From Arminella tubonensis (GTDB lineage: Bacteria > Pseudomonadota > Alphaproteobacteria > Rhizobiales > Rhizobiaceae), in contig NZ_PCDP01000019.1 of assembly GCF_003240585.1 (NCBI RefSeq), positions 62,001 through 126,000 of the forward strand: 64,000 nucleotides of DNA, written 5' to 3'. Each line of letters starts with the position of its first letter. The stretch's first letter is position 1. Of this stretch, positions 17,710-26,876 are shown piece after piece. The notes below the pieces were generated by a model, which saw nothing but the letters and a program-made list of their open reading frames with translations, had not been told where the DNA came from and ran no database searches. Position numbers and translations under genes: made by a program.

Positions 17710-17999
17710 TTTTTATCCATGTGGTCTATGCGCTTGGTCGGCGGCTATTGTAGTCCTTGCGGTATCTATCGTCCCTCCTCCAGCCGATGCGCTCGCCATA
17801 AATCGACGAATTAGGTCGCGAAAAGGGCGTCAATCCTCACACTGAGGCGCGTGCAACATTGCGCTAAGGAGACGAAACAGCGCGATCAGGTAGCAACTTC
17901 CACCAACTAATAGCTGGAATTCAACGCTTTGGGCTGAAACCACCCGCATCATCATCGTTTACGGTTTTTGCTGCTCGTGTTGGCCTGGAAATGCTATCG

Positions 18000-19277
18000 T
18001 CATTCCGATCGTAGTGCACGCGAAGTGTCTGAGCCGGCCGCGTTCAAGAAATTGTCGAGTTCAGCAGTTCGGGACTTGGATAGTCCCACTTTCTCAGCAA
18101 ACTGCGGCCACCGGGCTACGGCCGTTCGCACCTGCTCTATAACATCCTTGGCGTCGTAATCCGAGATCGAAGCCCCTCTGGAGACCGCCAAGAGATGAGA
18201 CATGCCAGGGGCTCTACCTTCCCCAGCTATTGCCGCGCTGTGCTCTCCCCCTGGTCCGGACGAAAATGTAAGATCGTAAGCAGGTGCCAAAGACCAACGG
18301 CCGTTTCCGTCCATAAGGAATGCGTGGTTCTTCGCATGGTCGTCGCGATTCTTGGCATGGACATTGAACACCATGTTTCGGAACATCTTGAGGACTTCCG
18401 CGGCGTCGCGGGTCATCATATGGGTAAGCTTGTGCAGTTGCTCATAGTTCAGAGAGGCCTCACGATGGCTGGCATTCAACAAACCGCCTGCCGTATGCAT
18501 GTGGAGCCTGCCGGCAGGTGTCCTGTCAAAACGTTTCGTCGCGAAAAGCCGTCTTCCCTTCCGGGTGTCGAATAGGCCGGTGTCGGCCATCTCCAACCCT
18601 GCAGCCACCGCCATGAGGGCATAGGCTTTTTCTTCGACGCCGATCTCCCGCGGATCGTCAGAACTGGGAGCTTTGACCATCCATCTTTCAAACCCGGGAT
18701 CCAACGGCTGGCCGTAGTCCAGAACGCAGGTATTCAGGGCCTTGTTGAAGCCGATCATAATCTTTGGCCGTGAACCCGCAGATCCACCTTGCGCACCCTG
18801 CAAGCTATCGATGTCAGCGACGTCCATTTCCGACTGTACCAACTCCACCTGATCAGCGAACCAATCGAGGTCAGCGTTGGTCGGTTGTTTCTGATCGTCC
18901 AGCAAATCAGGAACGTATGTCAGCGCGCCCATTCCTGTTCCACCGACCGCCGAGAGACGGTCGATGGGAGTGAGCTGAGTATAGTCGATGCCCGCTCGTT
19001 GGAGACGACGGTCCAGCAATAGGCGACCCCAACCATCAGGCAGGCTGTCGTTGAATAGTCCATGGATACCGTCGAACGGATCGCGAGGCGCCGCAATCAA
19101 TCCGGTGGCGGCCATCATGTGGAATGGTGAAACCAAGAGGGGCGCTGCGAGAAACTCTGCCGAATACTCGAAGTAACTTCTCCGTTCCTTGCCACTCCAC
19201 GCGAGGGTGCCGAGCTTCTTCTCGCTTCCCTCGATATCCAGATAAACACTCACCTGCTGGATTGGTTTGAACTTCAT
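18000..19277 (-). CDS. hipA: HipA-family serine/threonine kinase toxin
   Basis: A 425-residue HipA-type kinase. The N-terminal subdomain includes FNDSLPDGWGRLLLDRRL. The catalytic loop is NRDDHAKNHAF (N310, D312, D313) and the metal-binding motif is LAPAYDL with D335, both close to the positions in E. coli HipA, where the protein phosphorylates glutamyl-tRNA synthetase and induces dormancy. All key residues appear intact, so it should be active. Its start overlaps the stop of the hipB-like antitoxin gene by four bases. The target in this organism is not known. Confidence 0.92.
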   Translation of the reverse strand: MKFKPIQQVSVYLDIEGSEKKLGTLAWSGKERRSYFEYSAEFLAAPLLVSPFHMMAATGLIAAPRDPFDGIHGLFNDSLPDGWGRLLLDRRLQRAGIDYTQLTPIDRLSAVGGTGMGALTYVPDLLDDQKQPTNADLDWFADQVELVQSEMDVADIDSLQGAQGGSAGSRPKIMIGFNKALNTCVLDYGQPLDPGFERWMVKAPSSDDPREIGVEEKAYALMAVAAGLEMADTGLFDTRKGRRLFATKRFDRTPAGRLHMHTAGGLLNASHREASLNYEQLHKLTHMMTRDAAEVLKMFRNMVFNVHAKNRDDHAKNHAFLMDGNGRWSLAPAYDLTFSSGPGGEHSAAIAGEGRAPGMSHLLAVSRGASISDYDAKDVIEQVRTAVARWPQFAEKVGLSKSRTAELDNFLNAAGSDTSRALRSE

Positions 19278-19573
19278 TTCCTGCGCACCCGCTGCTTAGG
19301 AGGACGATCGACGACATCATCGATATTCTGCGGCGGCCGACTTGGAAACAAGTGGTCGAACTCAGACTCGGCCTCAAGGGCGAAGGCAATTTTCACGAGG
19401 CTCTCGAGGGAGATTTTCCCACTTTCTTCAAATAGCCTCAGCGATCCATACGAGACATTCGATCTTGCCGCCAATTCCCTCTGGGTGACTCCGTACTCGA
19501 TCCGCCGGCGTTTCATTCTTTCCGCCAAGCCTCGAATGACCTCCACCGGCGACGACATGGTAAATGCGAGCAT
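19274..19573 (-). CDS. hipB: HipB-family XRE antitoxin
   Basis: A 99-residue DNA-binding antitoxin. The helix-turn-helix spans about residues 15-70 (MKRRRIEYGVTQRELAARSNVSYGSL is split over helices one to three), followed by a basic tail PPKQRVRRK. I use ATG 19573, which has AGGTGAT upstream; ATG 19558 is an alternative. It is the first gene of a two-gene operon with hipA and would bind and neutralise the kinase and repress its own promoter. A perfect inverted repeat lies 31-50 bases upstream of the start. Confidence 0.88.
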   Translation of the reverse strand: MLAFTMSSPVEVIRGLAERMKRRRIEYGVTQRELAARSNVSYGSLRLFEESGKISLESLVKIAFALEAESEFDHLFPSRPPQNIDDVVDRPPKQRVRRK

Positions 19574-19603
19574 ATTATCACCTAACGGTCAAAACTAAGA
19601 TTT

Positions 19604-19623
19604 AATGCTAATATACTAGCATT
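19604..19623. promoter_or_regulatory. inverted repeat upstream of hipBA, candidate HipB operator
   Basis: AATGCTA (19604-19610) and TAGCATT (19617-19623) form a perfect inverted repeat separated by six bases, in an A+T-rich stretch just upstream of hipB. HipB-type antitoxins bind palindromes of this kind near their own promoter. The binding itself is inferred. Confidence 0.6.
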
Positions 19624-20068
19624 TGAATATATAGCAAGTGTCGATCAGACTGGGCATTCCCGATCGACAACAACCGATCGCCCACCCGCTGTCGTTCCAC
19701 CGATACGACCTGCGCCCGCAGCTCCTCGATCTTGCTGCCGATCTCGGTTCACTTCCGCTTCAACTCAACTGCCACCAGAACCATCCGCATCCACAACATA
19801 GGATCGTCGCGATCCTATGCGGTCAGACCCGTCAGAGTTTGGTGGCAGTTGCAACCTAATTGCGCGAAACAGCAAGGGCAGCAAACGCTCGTCGAAGCTT
19901 GGAAGATCGACAATGCAGGCCGTCTATACGGGTGGTGGGCCGCAAATGGGTGGTTGGTCCATCATTGTCAAGATCGGCAGGCGTCGACGCTCGAAGAGGT
20001 CGAATGTTTAGTCTATAAAGACATAGGGTATGCCGCAAACCGGCAGCATCAATCGCAAAGGGATAGAA
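19624..20068. other. intergenic region without a supported gene
   Basis: About 445 bases between hipB and a small ORF. Several short frames are open, but none has a ribosome-binding site or a protein-like composition. I see no repeats, tRNA or insertion sequence ends. Confidence 0.5.
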
Positions 20069-20236
20069 ATGACAGACGAAACATCGCCGACGAGAAAATC
20101 ACTGGCAGGCCTAGGCGATATGCTCAAGAAGCAGGAAAAGGCGGTTGTTGCAATCAAGCCAGACAAGACGACCGAGACGATCGAAACTCCGCAATACACG
20201 ATTACCTATCGCAAGAGGGCGTTCGGTGAGGGATAA
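20069..20236 (+). CDS. small hypothetical protein
   Basis: A 55-residue ORF from ATG 20069, preceded by AAAGGGATAG, which could serve as a ribosome-binding site. The product is hydrophilic and lysine-rich (GDMLKKQEKAVVAIKPDK, then QYTITYRKRAF), without a membrane segment or cysteine. I recognise no family. The composition looks coding and the ribosome-binding sequence is reasonable, so I list it with caution. It lies 113 bases upstream of the dienelactone hydrolase gene in the same direction. Confidence 0.4.
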   Translation: MTDETSPTRKSLAGLGDMLKKQEKAVVAIKPDKTTETIETPQYTITYRKRAFGEG

Positions 20237-20349
20237 GAATACCCCCGACCTTTGTTCAACAGTTTCGTATCCTGAGCACTTCACTCGCCTTTGCCGGAGA
20301 GCAACCACCCGCAGGATGAATGTCCCCATGATCACCAAGGGATTGGCAG

Positions 20350-21087
20350 ATGAAACGCGATATTGAGATTGCGACAGCGGACGGCCTCGCCAAAGCATCT
20401 ATTTTCCGCCCGGACAATTCAGTCGGCAAAGCGTTGAGCGGCATTGTCTTCTATATGGATGCGATGGGGCCGCGCGATCCGCTTTATGCCATGGCGCAGC
20501 GACTGGCCGATGCCGGTCATGTCGTTCTTCTGCCCGATCTTTTCTATCGCTTCGGCGAATACGGGCCTTTCGACGGCGGTTCCTTTGCCAACGAGGCCGC
20601 GCGCGCCCAGATTATCAAGATGATCAATGAGACCACACAGGAAATAACAAAACGCGATTCTGCTGCCTTCCTGGAGGTCCTGGATGATGAAGGCGTTGTC
20701 GGTCCGATCGGTGTTGTTGGATATTGCATGGGCGGAGGCCGAGCACTGACCGCAGCGGCCACCTACTCAAATCGCATCGGGGCGGCAGCAAGTTTTCATG
20801 GCGGCAACCTCGCCAGCGAAAGACCCGATAGCCCACACCGCCTTGCCGGCGATATCAGGGCCCGCCTCTATGTCGGCGTCGCCGGGGTGGACGGTAGCTT
20901 TCCTCCCGAACAATCCGCTCGGCTTGCCGAAGCGCTCAGAACTGCAGAAGTTGACCATATCATTGAGAACTATGTCGGCATGTCGCATGGCTGGACCGTT
21001 CCCGACCGCGGCGACGCCTACAACGAAGCCGGCGCTGAACGACACTGGAAACGATTGCTCGATTTTTTCGAGGAAACGCTCGCCTGA
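20350..21087 (+). CDS. dienelactone hydrolase family protein
   Basis: A 245-residue alpha/beta hydrolase. The catalytic triad reads as Cys126 in GYCMGGG, Asp181 in VAGVDGSF and His213 in GMSHGWT. A cysteine nucleophile is typical of carboxymethylenebutenolidase-like enzymes, which open lactone rings in aromatic ring-cleavage pathways. No other ring-cleavage genes are adjacent, so the substrate is open. There is no signal peptide. The start ATG at 20350 follows AAGGGATTGGCAG. It stands alone between the small ORF and the sugar-type ABC operon, which begins 243 bases downstream. Confidence 0.88.
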   Translation: MKRDIEIATADGLAKASIFRPDNSVGKALSGIVFYMDAMGPRDPLYAMAQRLADAGHVVLLPDLFYRFGEYGPFDGGSFANEAARAQIIKMINETTQEITKRDSAAFLEVLDDEGVVGPIGVVGYCMGGGRALTAAATYSNRIGAAASFHGGNLASERPDSPHRLAGDIRARLYVGVAGVDGSFPPEQSARLAEALRTAEVDHIIENYVGMSHGWTVPDRGDAYNEAGAERHWKRLLDFFEETLA

Positions 21088-21330
21088 TCGCTCGCAAATT
21101 CATCTCAGACCATGGGCGAATACCTCAAAATGACTGTTCAATTCATCCATGTACTTTGTATTCAGCTCCCGTGGCCCGATTCGACACGGGAGTCGCTTGA
21201 CATCTCCTTCAACCTACGGCTCGCTTCGAACATCAGAATGGCGCGCGTGTGCAAATCATTTTGATGCTGACTGGGAGGTCAGCAAAATAAGCCGCTCGGC
21301 TGGAGACCGGGCCAAGGGAGGAGTTCCAAC

Positions 21331-22275
21331 GTGCTGAAGAAAGCTATCACGATACTATCGGCGATCGTCATTGCCGCAGGAGCAGGCTTTGTTTCGACGG
21401 CCTGCGCTCAGGGTAAAACCTACTACTGGATTTCGCATGGCTCACCGGCGGATCCTGTCTGGACCTATTTTCTGGCTGGCGCGAAGCTTTGGGCCGAGGA
21501 TACGGGCAACAAGGTCAATACGTCTTTCCAGAACGGTGATGTTCCTGCCCAACAGGAAGCGGTCAGGGCCGCAATTTCGGCCGGAGCGGCGGGGATCGTG
21601 ACCACCAGCCCTGACCCAGGTAGCCTCGTTCAGGTCGTCAAGGAGGCCAATGCCGCCCACATACCGATCATCAATTTCAATACGCCCGATCCCCAGGCGA
21701 GCTTCGACGCCTATGTCGGCGGCGACAACGTAAAGTTTGGCACGGCCTGGGCACAATATCTGGTCGACAAGAAGCTGGTGAAATCGGGTGACTTCGTCTG
21801 GATGCCGGTCGAGGTCCCGGGCGCAACCTATGGCGTGCAGGAAGAGCAGGGAATTGCCAGCGTCTTCAAGCCGTTGAACATCACGTGGGAAGTCACGGAT
21901 GCGACACTCGACCAGGCTGAAATCATCACCCGCATGTCGGACTACCTGACCGCCAATCGCTCGAAGATCAAGGCAATCATCGGGCTCGGCGATCTCGTCA
22001 ACGGCAGCATCAAGCGGGTGTTCGATCAGGTGGGCGTGAAGCCCGGTGAAATTCCGGTCGTCGGCTGGGGCAACTCGACCGATACCACGCAGGAAGTTCT
22101 GAACGGATACGTAAATGCCGCCCAATGGCAGGATCCGCAGGCAACCAGCTATATGGCCCTGTCTATCGCAGCCATGGCGGCAGGAAAGATCCCGCCCGGC
22201 TTTAACATTATCACCGGCGCCCTTTACGAAAAAGACAAGGCCGAAATCTACGACAAAATTCTCTCCGGCAAATAA
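21331..22275 (+). CDS. sugar-type ABC transporter substrate-binding protein
   Basis: A 314-residue periplasmic protein of the ribose-binding (type 1) family. It starts at GTG 21331 with GGGAGGAG upstream. The signal peptide runs to about residue 26 (STACA before QGKTYYW). The mature domain shows the alternation typical of the family: FQNGDVPAQQEAVRAAISAGAAGIVTTSPDP split over early strands, then IIGLGDLVNGS and VVGWGNSTDTTQEVL. Permease and ATPase genes follow in the same operon. The ligand is probably a sugar, polyol or related compound; residues do not allow a firm choice. Confidence 0.9.
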   Translation: MLKKAITILSAIVIAAGAGFVSTACAQGKTYYWISHGSPADPVWTYFLAGAKLWAEDTGNKVNTSFQNGDVPAQQEAVRAAISAGAAGIVTTSPDPGSLVQVVKEANAAHIPIINFNTPDPQASFDAYVGGDNVKFGTAWAQYLVDKKLVKSGDFVWMPVEVPGATYGVQEEQGIASVFKPLNITWEVTDATLDQAEIITRMSDYLTANRSKIKAIIGLGDLVNGSIKRVFDQVGVKPGEIPVVGWGNSTDTTQEVLNGYVNAAQWQDPQATSYMALSIAAMAAGKIPPGFNIITGALYEKDKAEIYDKILSGK

Positions 22276-22294
22276 CGTCGTCGATAGTCTTACT

Positions 22295-22328
22295 GGCTGT
22301 GTCACCCGTTCACCCGGGTGGCACAGCC
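22295..22328 (+). promoter_or_regulatory. long hairpin between binding-protein and permease genes
   Basis: GGCTGTGTCACCCG (22295-22308) pairs with CGGGTGGCACAGCC (22315-22328) with one G-U pair and a six-base loop. It follows the binding-protein stop by 19 bases. Stems like this in binding-protein operons are known to stabilise the upstream mRNA and limit read-through, giving excess binding protein. That role is inferred here. Confidence 0.6.
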
Positions 22329-22344
22329 CAACCGGTGAGCATCA

Positions 22345-23331
22345 ATGGAACAACGTTCTCTTCTTCAAAGCTTCGTTTCGAAGCCGGAATTCGGTCCGCT
22401 CGTCCTGCTGGTCCTCGAGCTTGTAGTCTTCTGGTCTTTCAATTCGGATTTCCTCTCGCTTCAAAACATCAGCAACACGCTTTCGTTCACCGTCGAGCTC
22501 GGCCTTATCGCGTTGGCGATGACATTGCTGATGACCGCAGGGGAATTCGATTTGTCCGTCGGCTCCGTGTTCGGCTTTTCCGCCGTCTTGATGTGGACGG
22601 TGTTCAACAGCAATCTGATGCCGCTCGGTGCCGCGTTCCTCGTCGCGCTCGCACTCAGTCTCTTCATTGGCTTTGTTAACGGGTGGTTCGTGACAAAGCT
22701 GAACATCCCCTCCTTTCTCGTCACGTTGGGCATGCTCCTGGTGGTGCGTGGAACCGCCCTTTACGTCACCGACGGCTTCCCCCAACACACCTGGACAGCT
22801 GGAGGCAACTGGTTTGCCAACGCACTGGCGGGTAGCTTCTTCATCGGCAGCTTCCGCATGTACATGTCGGTGCTTTGGTTCGCGCTCGCAGCGATCGCAG
22901 CCCATTTCATTCTCACCCAGACCAAAGCGGGAAATTGGATACAGGCATCGGGCGGCAACCCCAATGCGGCACGAGCTCGCGGTGTCAATGTCAGCCGAAC
23001 CAAGATCTACCTGTTCATGGCATCTTCCGCGATGGCCTCGCTTGCAGGGGTGATCAGTTCGATCCGTACGTCGGCGGCAAATCCCAATAGCGGAACCGGT
23101 TACGAGCTTGAAGTGATTGCGATGGTCGTGATTGGCGGGACGGTATTGACGGGTGGGCGGGGTACCATCGTCGGAACGGTGATCGGCATCTTCATCCTGC
23201 GTATCATGCGAAACGGCATTGTGATGGTCGGAGTACCCGGGCTTGCCTACAATATTTTCATCGGCGCGATCATACTCGGCATGATGGCGCTGCATTCAGG
23301 GCTCGAAAAACGCCACAACGCGGGAGTGTAG
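22345..23331 (+). CDS. sugar-type ABC transporter permease
   Basis: A 328-residue membrane protein of the RbsC/BPD_transp_2 family with about eight to ten hydrophobic segments. Family marks include MTAGEFDLSVGSVFGFSAV, FVTKLNIPSFLVTLGMLL and the late VVIGGTVLTGGRGTIVGTV. It forms the homodimeric channel of the importer with the binding protein upstream and the ATPase downstream (3-base gap). The order binding protein, permease, ATPase with a single-domain ATPase resembles the Frc-type fructose importer of rhizobia, but substrate cannot be assigned. Confidence 0.9.
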   Translation: MEQRSLLQSFVSKPEFGPLVLLVLELVVFWSFNSDFLSLQNISNTLSFTVELGLIALAMTLLMTAGEFDLSVGSVFGFSAVLMWTVFNSNLMPLGAAFLVALALSLFIGFVNGWFVTKLNIPSFLVTLGMLLVVRGTALYVTDGFPQHTWTAGGNWFANALAGSFFIGSFRMYMSVLWFALAAIAAHFILTQTKAGNWIQASGGNPNAARARGVNVSRTKIYLFMASSAMASLAGVISSIRTSAANPNSGTGYELEVIAMVVIGGTVLTGGRGTIVGTVIGIFILRIMRNGIVMVGVPGLAYNIFIGAIILGMMALHSGLEKRHNAGV

Positions 23332-23334
23332 ACG

Positions 23335-24102
23335 ATGGCCGAAGAGCTGATCCGAATGGAGAAAATCAACAAGTTCTACGGCCGCATCCATGCGCTTCGC
23401 GACGTCAGCCTTACCGTCAGAACGCATGAGGTCGTTGGGCTGCTCGGCGACAACGGCGCGGGCAAATCGACGTTGATCAAGGTGCTGTCCGGCGCCGTGC
23501 CGCTGACGAGCGGAGACGTCATCATCAAGGGTCGGAAAGTCGAACTCAAGAGCACCGCCGATGCCATCGCCCACGGCATCGAAACCATTTTCCAGGATTC
23601 GGCGCTCGTCCCGCAGCTGTCGATCGCCCGAAATCTCTTTCTTGGGCGCGAACCTGTCAAGGGAAGCCGTTTCTTCAACCGCCTGGATCAGGCCGCCATG
23701 AATGCCTCCGCCCGCGACCTTTTGAAGCGAGTGGGCATCACGAAGGACATTCCGCCCGATACCGCGATCTCGTCACTGTCGGGAGGGGAGCGTCAAGCGG
23801 TTGCAATCGCCCGTGCGATGCAGTTCGACAGCGACCTTATCATTCTTGATGAGCCCACCAACAATCTGGGAGTCGCCGAGACGCAAGGGGTCTTGCGCTT
23901 CGTTCGTGAAGCACGTGACACCGGCCATTCGTGTATTTTCATCGCCCACAACATCCACCATGTCTTTCAGGTGGTCGACCGGATTATCGTCATGCGCGGC
24001 GGAAGGGTTGTCGCGGAGGACATCAATCCGAAGACGACCACCATCGAGCAGGTCGAAAGGATCATCACGGGGGAGGAAATGCTCAGCGCCATAACGGCGT
24101 GA
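23335..24102 (+). CDS. sugar-type ABC transporter ATP-binding protein (single domain)
   Basis: A 255-residue ATPase with one nucleotide-binding domain, unlike the duplicated RbsA type. Walker A is GDNGAGKST, the signature is LSGGERQAVAIARAM, Walker B is LIILDEPTNNLG and the switch histidine lies in IFIAHNIHHV. It starts three bases after the permease stop and completes the importer. Single-domain ATPases of this size are found in Frc-like systems. The operon appears to end here, because the next gene is on the opposite strand. Confidence 0.92.
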   Translation: MAEELIRMEKINKFYGRIHALRDVSLTVRTHEVVGLLGDNGAGKSTLIKVLSGAVPLTSGDVIIKGRKVELKSTADAIAHGIETIFQDSALVPQLSIARNLFLGREPVKGSRFFNRLDQAAMNASARDLLKRVGITKDIPPDTAISSLSGGERQAVAIARAMQFDSDLIILDEPTNNLGVAETQGVLRFVREARDTGHSCIFIAHNIHHVFQVVDRIIVMRGGRVVAEDINPKTTTIEQVERIITGEEMLSAITA

Positions 24103-24329
24103 AGCAGGCATGCGATATCGTCGGCCAAACATTAAAGCTGCAAGCCGCCATTGCGCTGCCGGTACATCACGCCGCATTTCGCGACCGCAATTCATTCGCG
24201 CGTCCCACTCCCCGCAGGAGCATTGGCAATTTGAGATCGTCGTACGTTCGCCCCAAGCACCGCTTCCAGCGGATCGCCGCGGTGAGAGCCACGATCCGGT
24301 TTCTTGAGTGCGATCGAGTGGATGCGCGG

Positions 24330-24515
24330 TCAGACGACTGCGTTGTGGAAGCCGTGAAGGCCACCCACCAGCCACAAAATGATCAAGATGGCGAGAACGA
24401 GGCCAAGAACACCACCAAGACCGCGGCCACCATATCTGCCATGCGCGTAATAGCCGCCGCCACCGCCAAACAGCACAACCAAAACTACAATTATCAGGAT
24501 CGTTCCCACAGGCAT
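24330..24515 (-). CDS. DUF3309-like small membrane protein
   Basis: A 61-residue protein starting at ATG 24515 (MPVGTILIIVVLVVLFGGGGG). Two hydrophobic segments flank a glycine- and tyrosine-rich loop (YYAHGRYGGRGLGG), the pattern of the DUF3309 family of short membrane peptides common in Proteobacteria. An upstream ATG at 24554 exists, but the MPVGTIL start fits the family. The function of the family is unknown; some members respond to envelope or general stress. It stands alone between two plus-strand transcription units. Confidence 0.7.
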   Translation of the reverse strand: MPVGTILIIVVLVVLFGGGGGYYAHGRYGGRGLGGVLGLVLAILIILWLVGGLHGFHNAVV

Positions 24516-24906
24516 GTCTTTCGTTCGTGGTCGGGGAGCCCTGGTCATCTCCATCGCGCTTGGCTGCGCGGTGCGTTGCCTTTATGGAACCCCGACGATG
24601 AGTAATGTGCGGCAGGGGGTTTCGTTCCATTTCAGAGCGCGTGCCGCAGCGGCAGGCGAGTTGACCATCTATCGCCAAGATAAGCGCTCAACGTCGACGG
24701 CGTTGGTCACGATTGGTGTCGGGCTCATCATGACTTGGCCGCCGCAGGTGCACTTGCTCCCATCCCGGACAAAGGATTTGGCAATCGCCACCGCAGCGAG
24801 GACCAACTTCAGCGTTCCTTGGCTGGCTTGGGCGAATATTCATTGTGACCCTGATGGATGCACTATAGCTTCGCATCGCCGTCCAACATGAGAACACGAG
24901 AGCGCC

Positions 24907-26862
24907 GTGAGCCCCGTCCTTCCGCATCTATATTCTCCATTTACCATCAGGCGCACGGTCATCAAGAACCGGATCATGTCAACGGGCCACGACACCACGT
25001 TGCCAACGGCGTTTGCGCCGAACGATGCGCTGATCGCCTACCAGCGAGCGCGGGCTGAAGGCGGCGTCGGACTGATCGTTTTGCAGGTCGCGGGCGTGCA
25101 CGAGACCGCCCGCTATACGTCGCACTTGCTGATGGCGACCAGCGATGACTGCATTCCCGGTTACCGGAAGCTGGCCGAGGTCTGTCATCAAAATGGCACG
25201 ACCGTTTTCGGTCAGCTATTCCATCCCGGTCGGGAAATCATGGAGACCAGCGAAGGGACAGCACCGGTTGCCTATGCTCCCTCGGCAGTGCCCAACCAGC
25301 GTTTCCACGTCATGCCGAAAGCACTGCCGCCCCGAATGATCGACGAGATCGTCCAGGGTTACGGCGAAGCCGCCCGGCGACTGCAGGAAGCAGGACTCGA
25401 TGGTGTGGAAATCGTCGCGAGCCACGGATATCTGCCGGCCCAGTTCGTCAACCCACGCGTCAATCTGCGCAATGACAACTACGGAGGTTCGATTGGCAAT
25501 CGCTTGCGTTTTATTCGTGAGGTCGTCGAAGCTGTTCGTGCCGAAACGAGCCCGGACTTCATCTGCGGCTTGCGGTTCAGTGCTACGGACAACGACCTGG
25601 ACGGGATGACCACGGATGAGGTGTCAGAGATCCTTATCGCTCTCGACGGCATCTTTGACTATTTCAACCTGACGATAGGATCCTCGGCGAGCTTTGGCGG
25701 CGCTGTGCATATCGCGCCACCGATGGCGTTTGGGAGCGCTTACGGTGCCACGACCGCCGCGGCGATAAAAAGGAAGGTCACGACCCCGGTATTTTATACC
25801 GGCCGTGTCAACCAGCCTCAGGACGCGGAACGACTTCTCGCCGCGGGCGACGTCGACATGGTGGGGATGACACGCGCGCTGATTTGCGATCCGGAGATGC
25901 CTGCCAAAGCGCAGGAAGGACGCTTCGACGATATTCGCGCCTGCATCGCTTGCAACCAGGCCTGTATTGGTCATTTTCAGCTCGGCGTTCCCATCTCCTG
26001 CATTCAACATCCCGAAACAGGACGCGAGTTGCAGTATGGGCGGCTGACACCTGCCAGGGTGGCAAAACGTGTCATCGTGGCGGGCGGCGGCCCCGCGGGC
26101 ATGAAGGCAGCAACTGTCGCGGCGCAACGCGGGCATGACGTCACACTTTACGAGGCGTCGGATCGCCTGGGTGGGCAGGCGCTTCTGGCTCAACTGATTC
26201 CACGGCGGATGGAGTTCGGCGGCATCGTCACCAATCTTGCGCACGAGGCTGAACTGGCGGGCGTCACCATAGTCAAGAACACGGCGGTCGATCGCGCTTT
26301 GGTCGAGCGGCTGGACCCGGATGCCGTGATCGTGGCGACGGGGGCCAAGCCCCGGCTTCCGGATATTCCCGGTGTAGAAACCGCCCATGTCGTGACCGCC
26401 TGGCAGGTTCTTCGCGACGAGGTCAACGTCGGCAGTTCGGTGCTGATCGCGGACTGGCGTTGTGACTGGATCGGTATGGGAATCGCTGAGAAGCTGGCGC
26501 GTGCGGGCTGCAAGGTTCGCCTCGCGGTCAACGGCTACATGCCCGGTCAGCGCATTCAGGCCTATGTTCGTGATCAGTGGGCAGGCGTCCTGCATGATCT
26601 CGGTGTGGAGGTCATTTCCTATGCCGACCTCTACGGCATCGACGGCAGCACGGTCTATCTTTCGCACGTTACCGGAAAAGAGCCGATCATCGTTGATGGC
26701 ATCGATACGCTCGTCACATCTCTGGGCCACGACGCGGTGAACATCCTTGAGGCGGAGCTTTCCGAATTCGAGGGCGATCTGCACATTATCGGGGACTGTC
26801 TGACGCCTCGGACGGCGGAAGAGGCGGTGCTGGAGGGACTGAAGGCCGGCTGGGCCATCTGA
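24907..26862 (+). CDS. FMN/4Fe-4S/FAD oxidoreductase (2,4-dienoyl-CoA reductase / N-demethylase-like)
   Basis: A 651-residue, three-part enzyme starting at GTG 24907. Residues 1 to about 350 form an Old Yellow Enzyme barrel. A 4Fe-4S cluster motif follows (CIACNQACIGHFQ, then a fourth Cys in ISCIQHP). The C-terminal half has a flavin or NAD fold (VIVAGGGPAGMKAA). This layout is shared by 2,4-dienoyl-CoA reductase, trimethylamine dehydrogenase and the rhizobial demethylases of methylated prolines. The enzyme is therefore a dehydrogenase or demethylase of unknown substrate. It lies downstream of the sugar-type ABC operon, so the importer may supply its substrate, but an opposite-strand gene separates them. 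Confidence 0.85.
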   Translation: MSPVLPHLYSPFTIRRTVIKNRIMSTGHDTTLPTAFAPNDALIAYQRARAEGGVGLIVLQVAGVHETARYTSHLLMATSDDCIPGYRKLAEVCHQNGTTVFGQLFHPGREIMETSEGTAPVAYAPSAVPNQRFHVMPKALPPRMIDEIVQGYGEAARRLQEAGLDGVEIVASHGYLPAQFVNPRVNLRNDNYGGSIGNRLRFIREVVEAVRAETSPDFICGLRFSATDNDLDGMTTDEVSEILIALDGIFDYFNLTIGSSASFGGAVHIAPPMAFGSAYGATTAAAIKRKVTTPVFYTGRVNQPQDAERLLAAGDVDMVGMTRALICDPEMPAKAQEGRFDDIRACIACNQACIGHFQLGVPISCIQHPETGRELQYGRLTPARVAKRVIVAGGGPAGMKAATVAAQRGHDVTLYEASDRLGGQALLAQLIPRRMEFGGIVTNLAHEAELAGVTIVKNTAVDRALVERLDPDAVIVATGAKPRLPDIPGVETAHVVTAWQVLRDEVNVGSSVLIADWRCDWIGMGIAEKLARAGCKVRLAVNGYMPGQRIQAYVRDQWAGVLHDLGVEVISYADLYGIDGSTVYLSHVTGKEPIIVDGIDTLVTSLGHDAVNILEAELSEFEGDLHIIGDCLTPRTAEEAVLEGLKAGWAI

Positions 26863-26876
26863 CGTTTTTTGGCACG

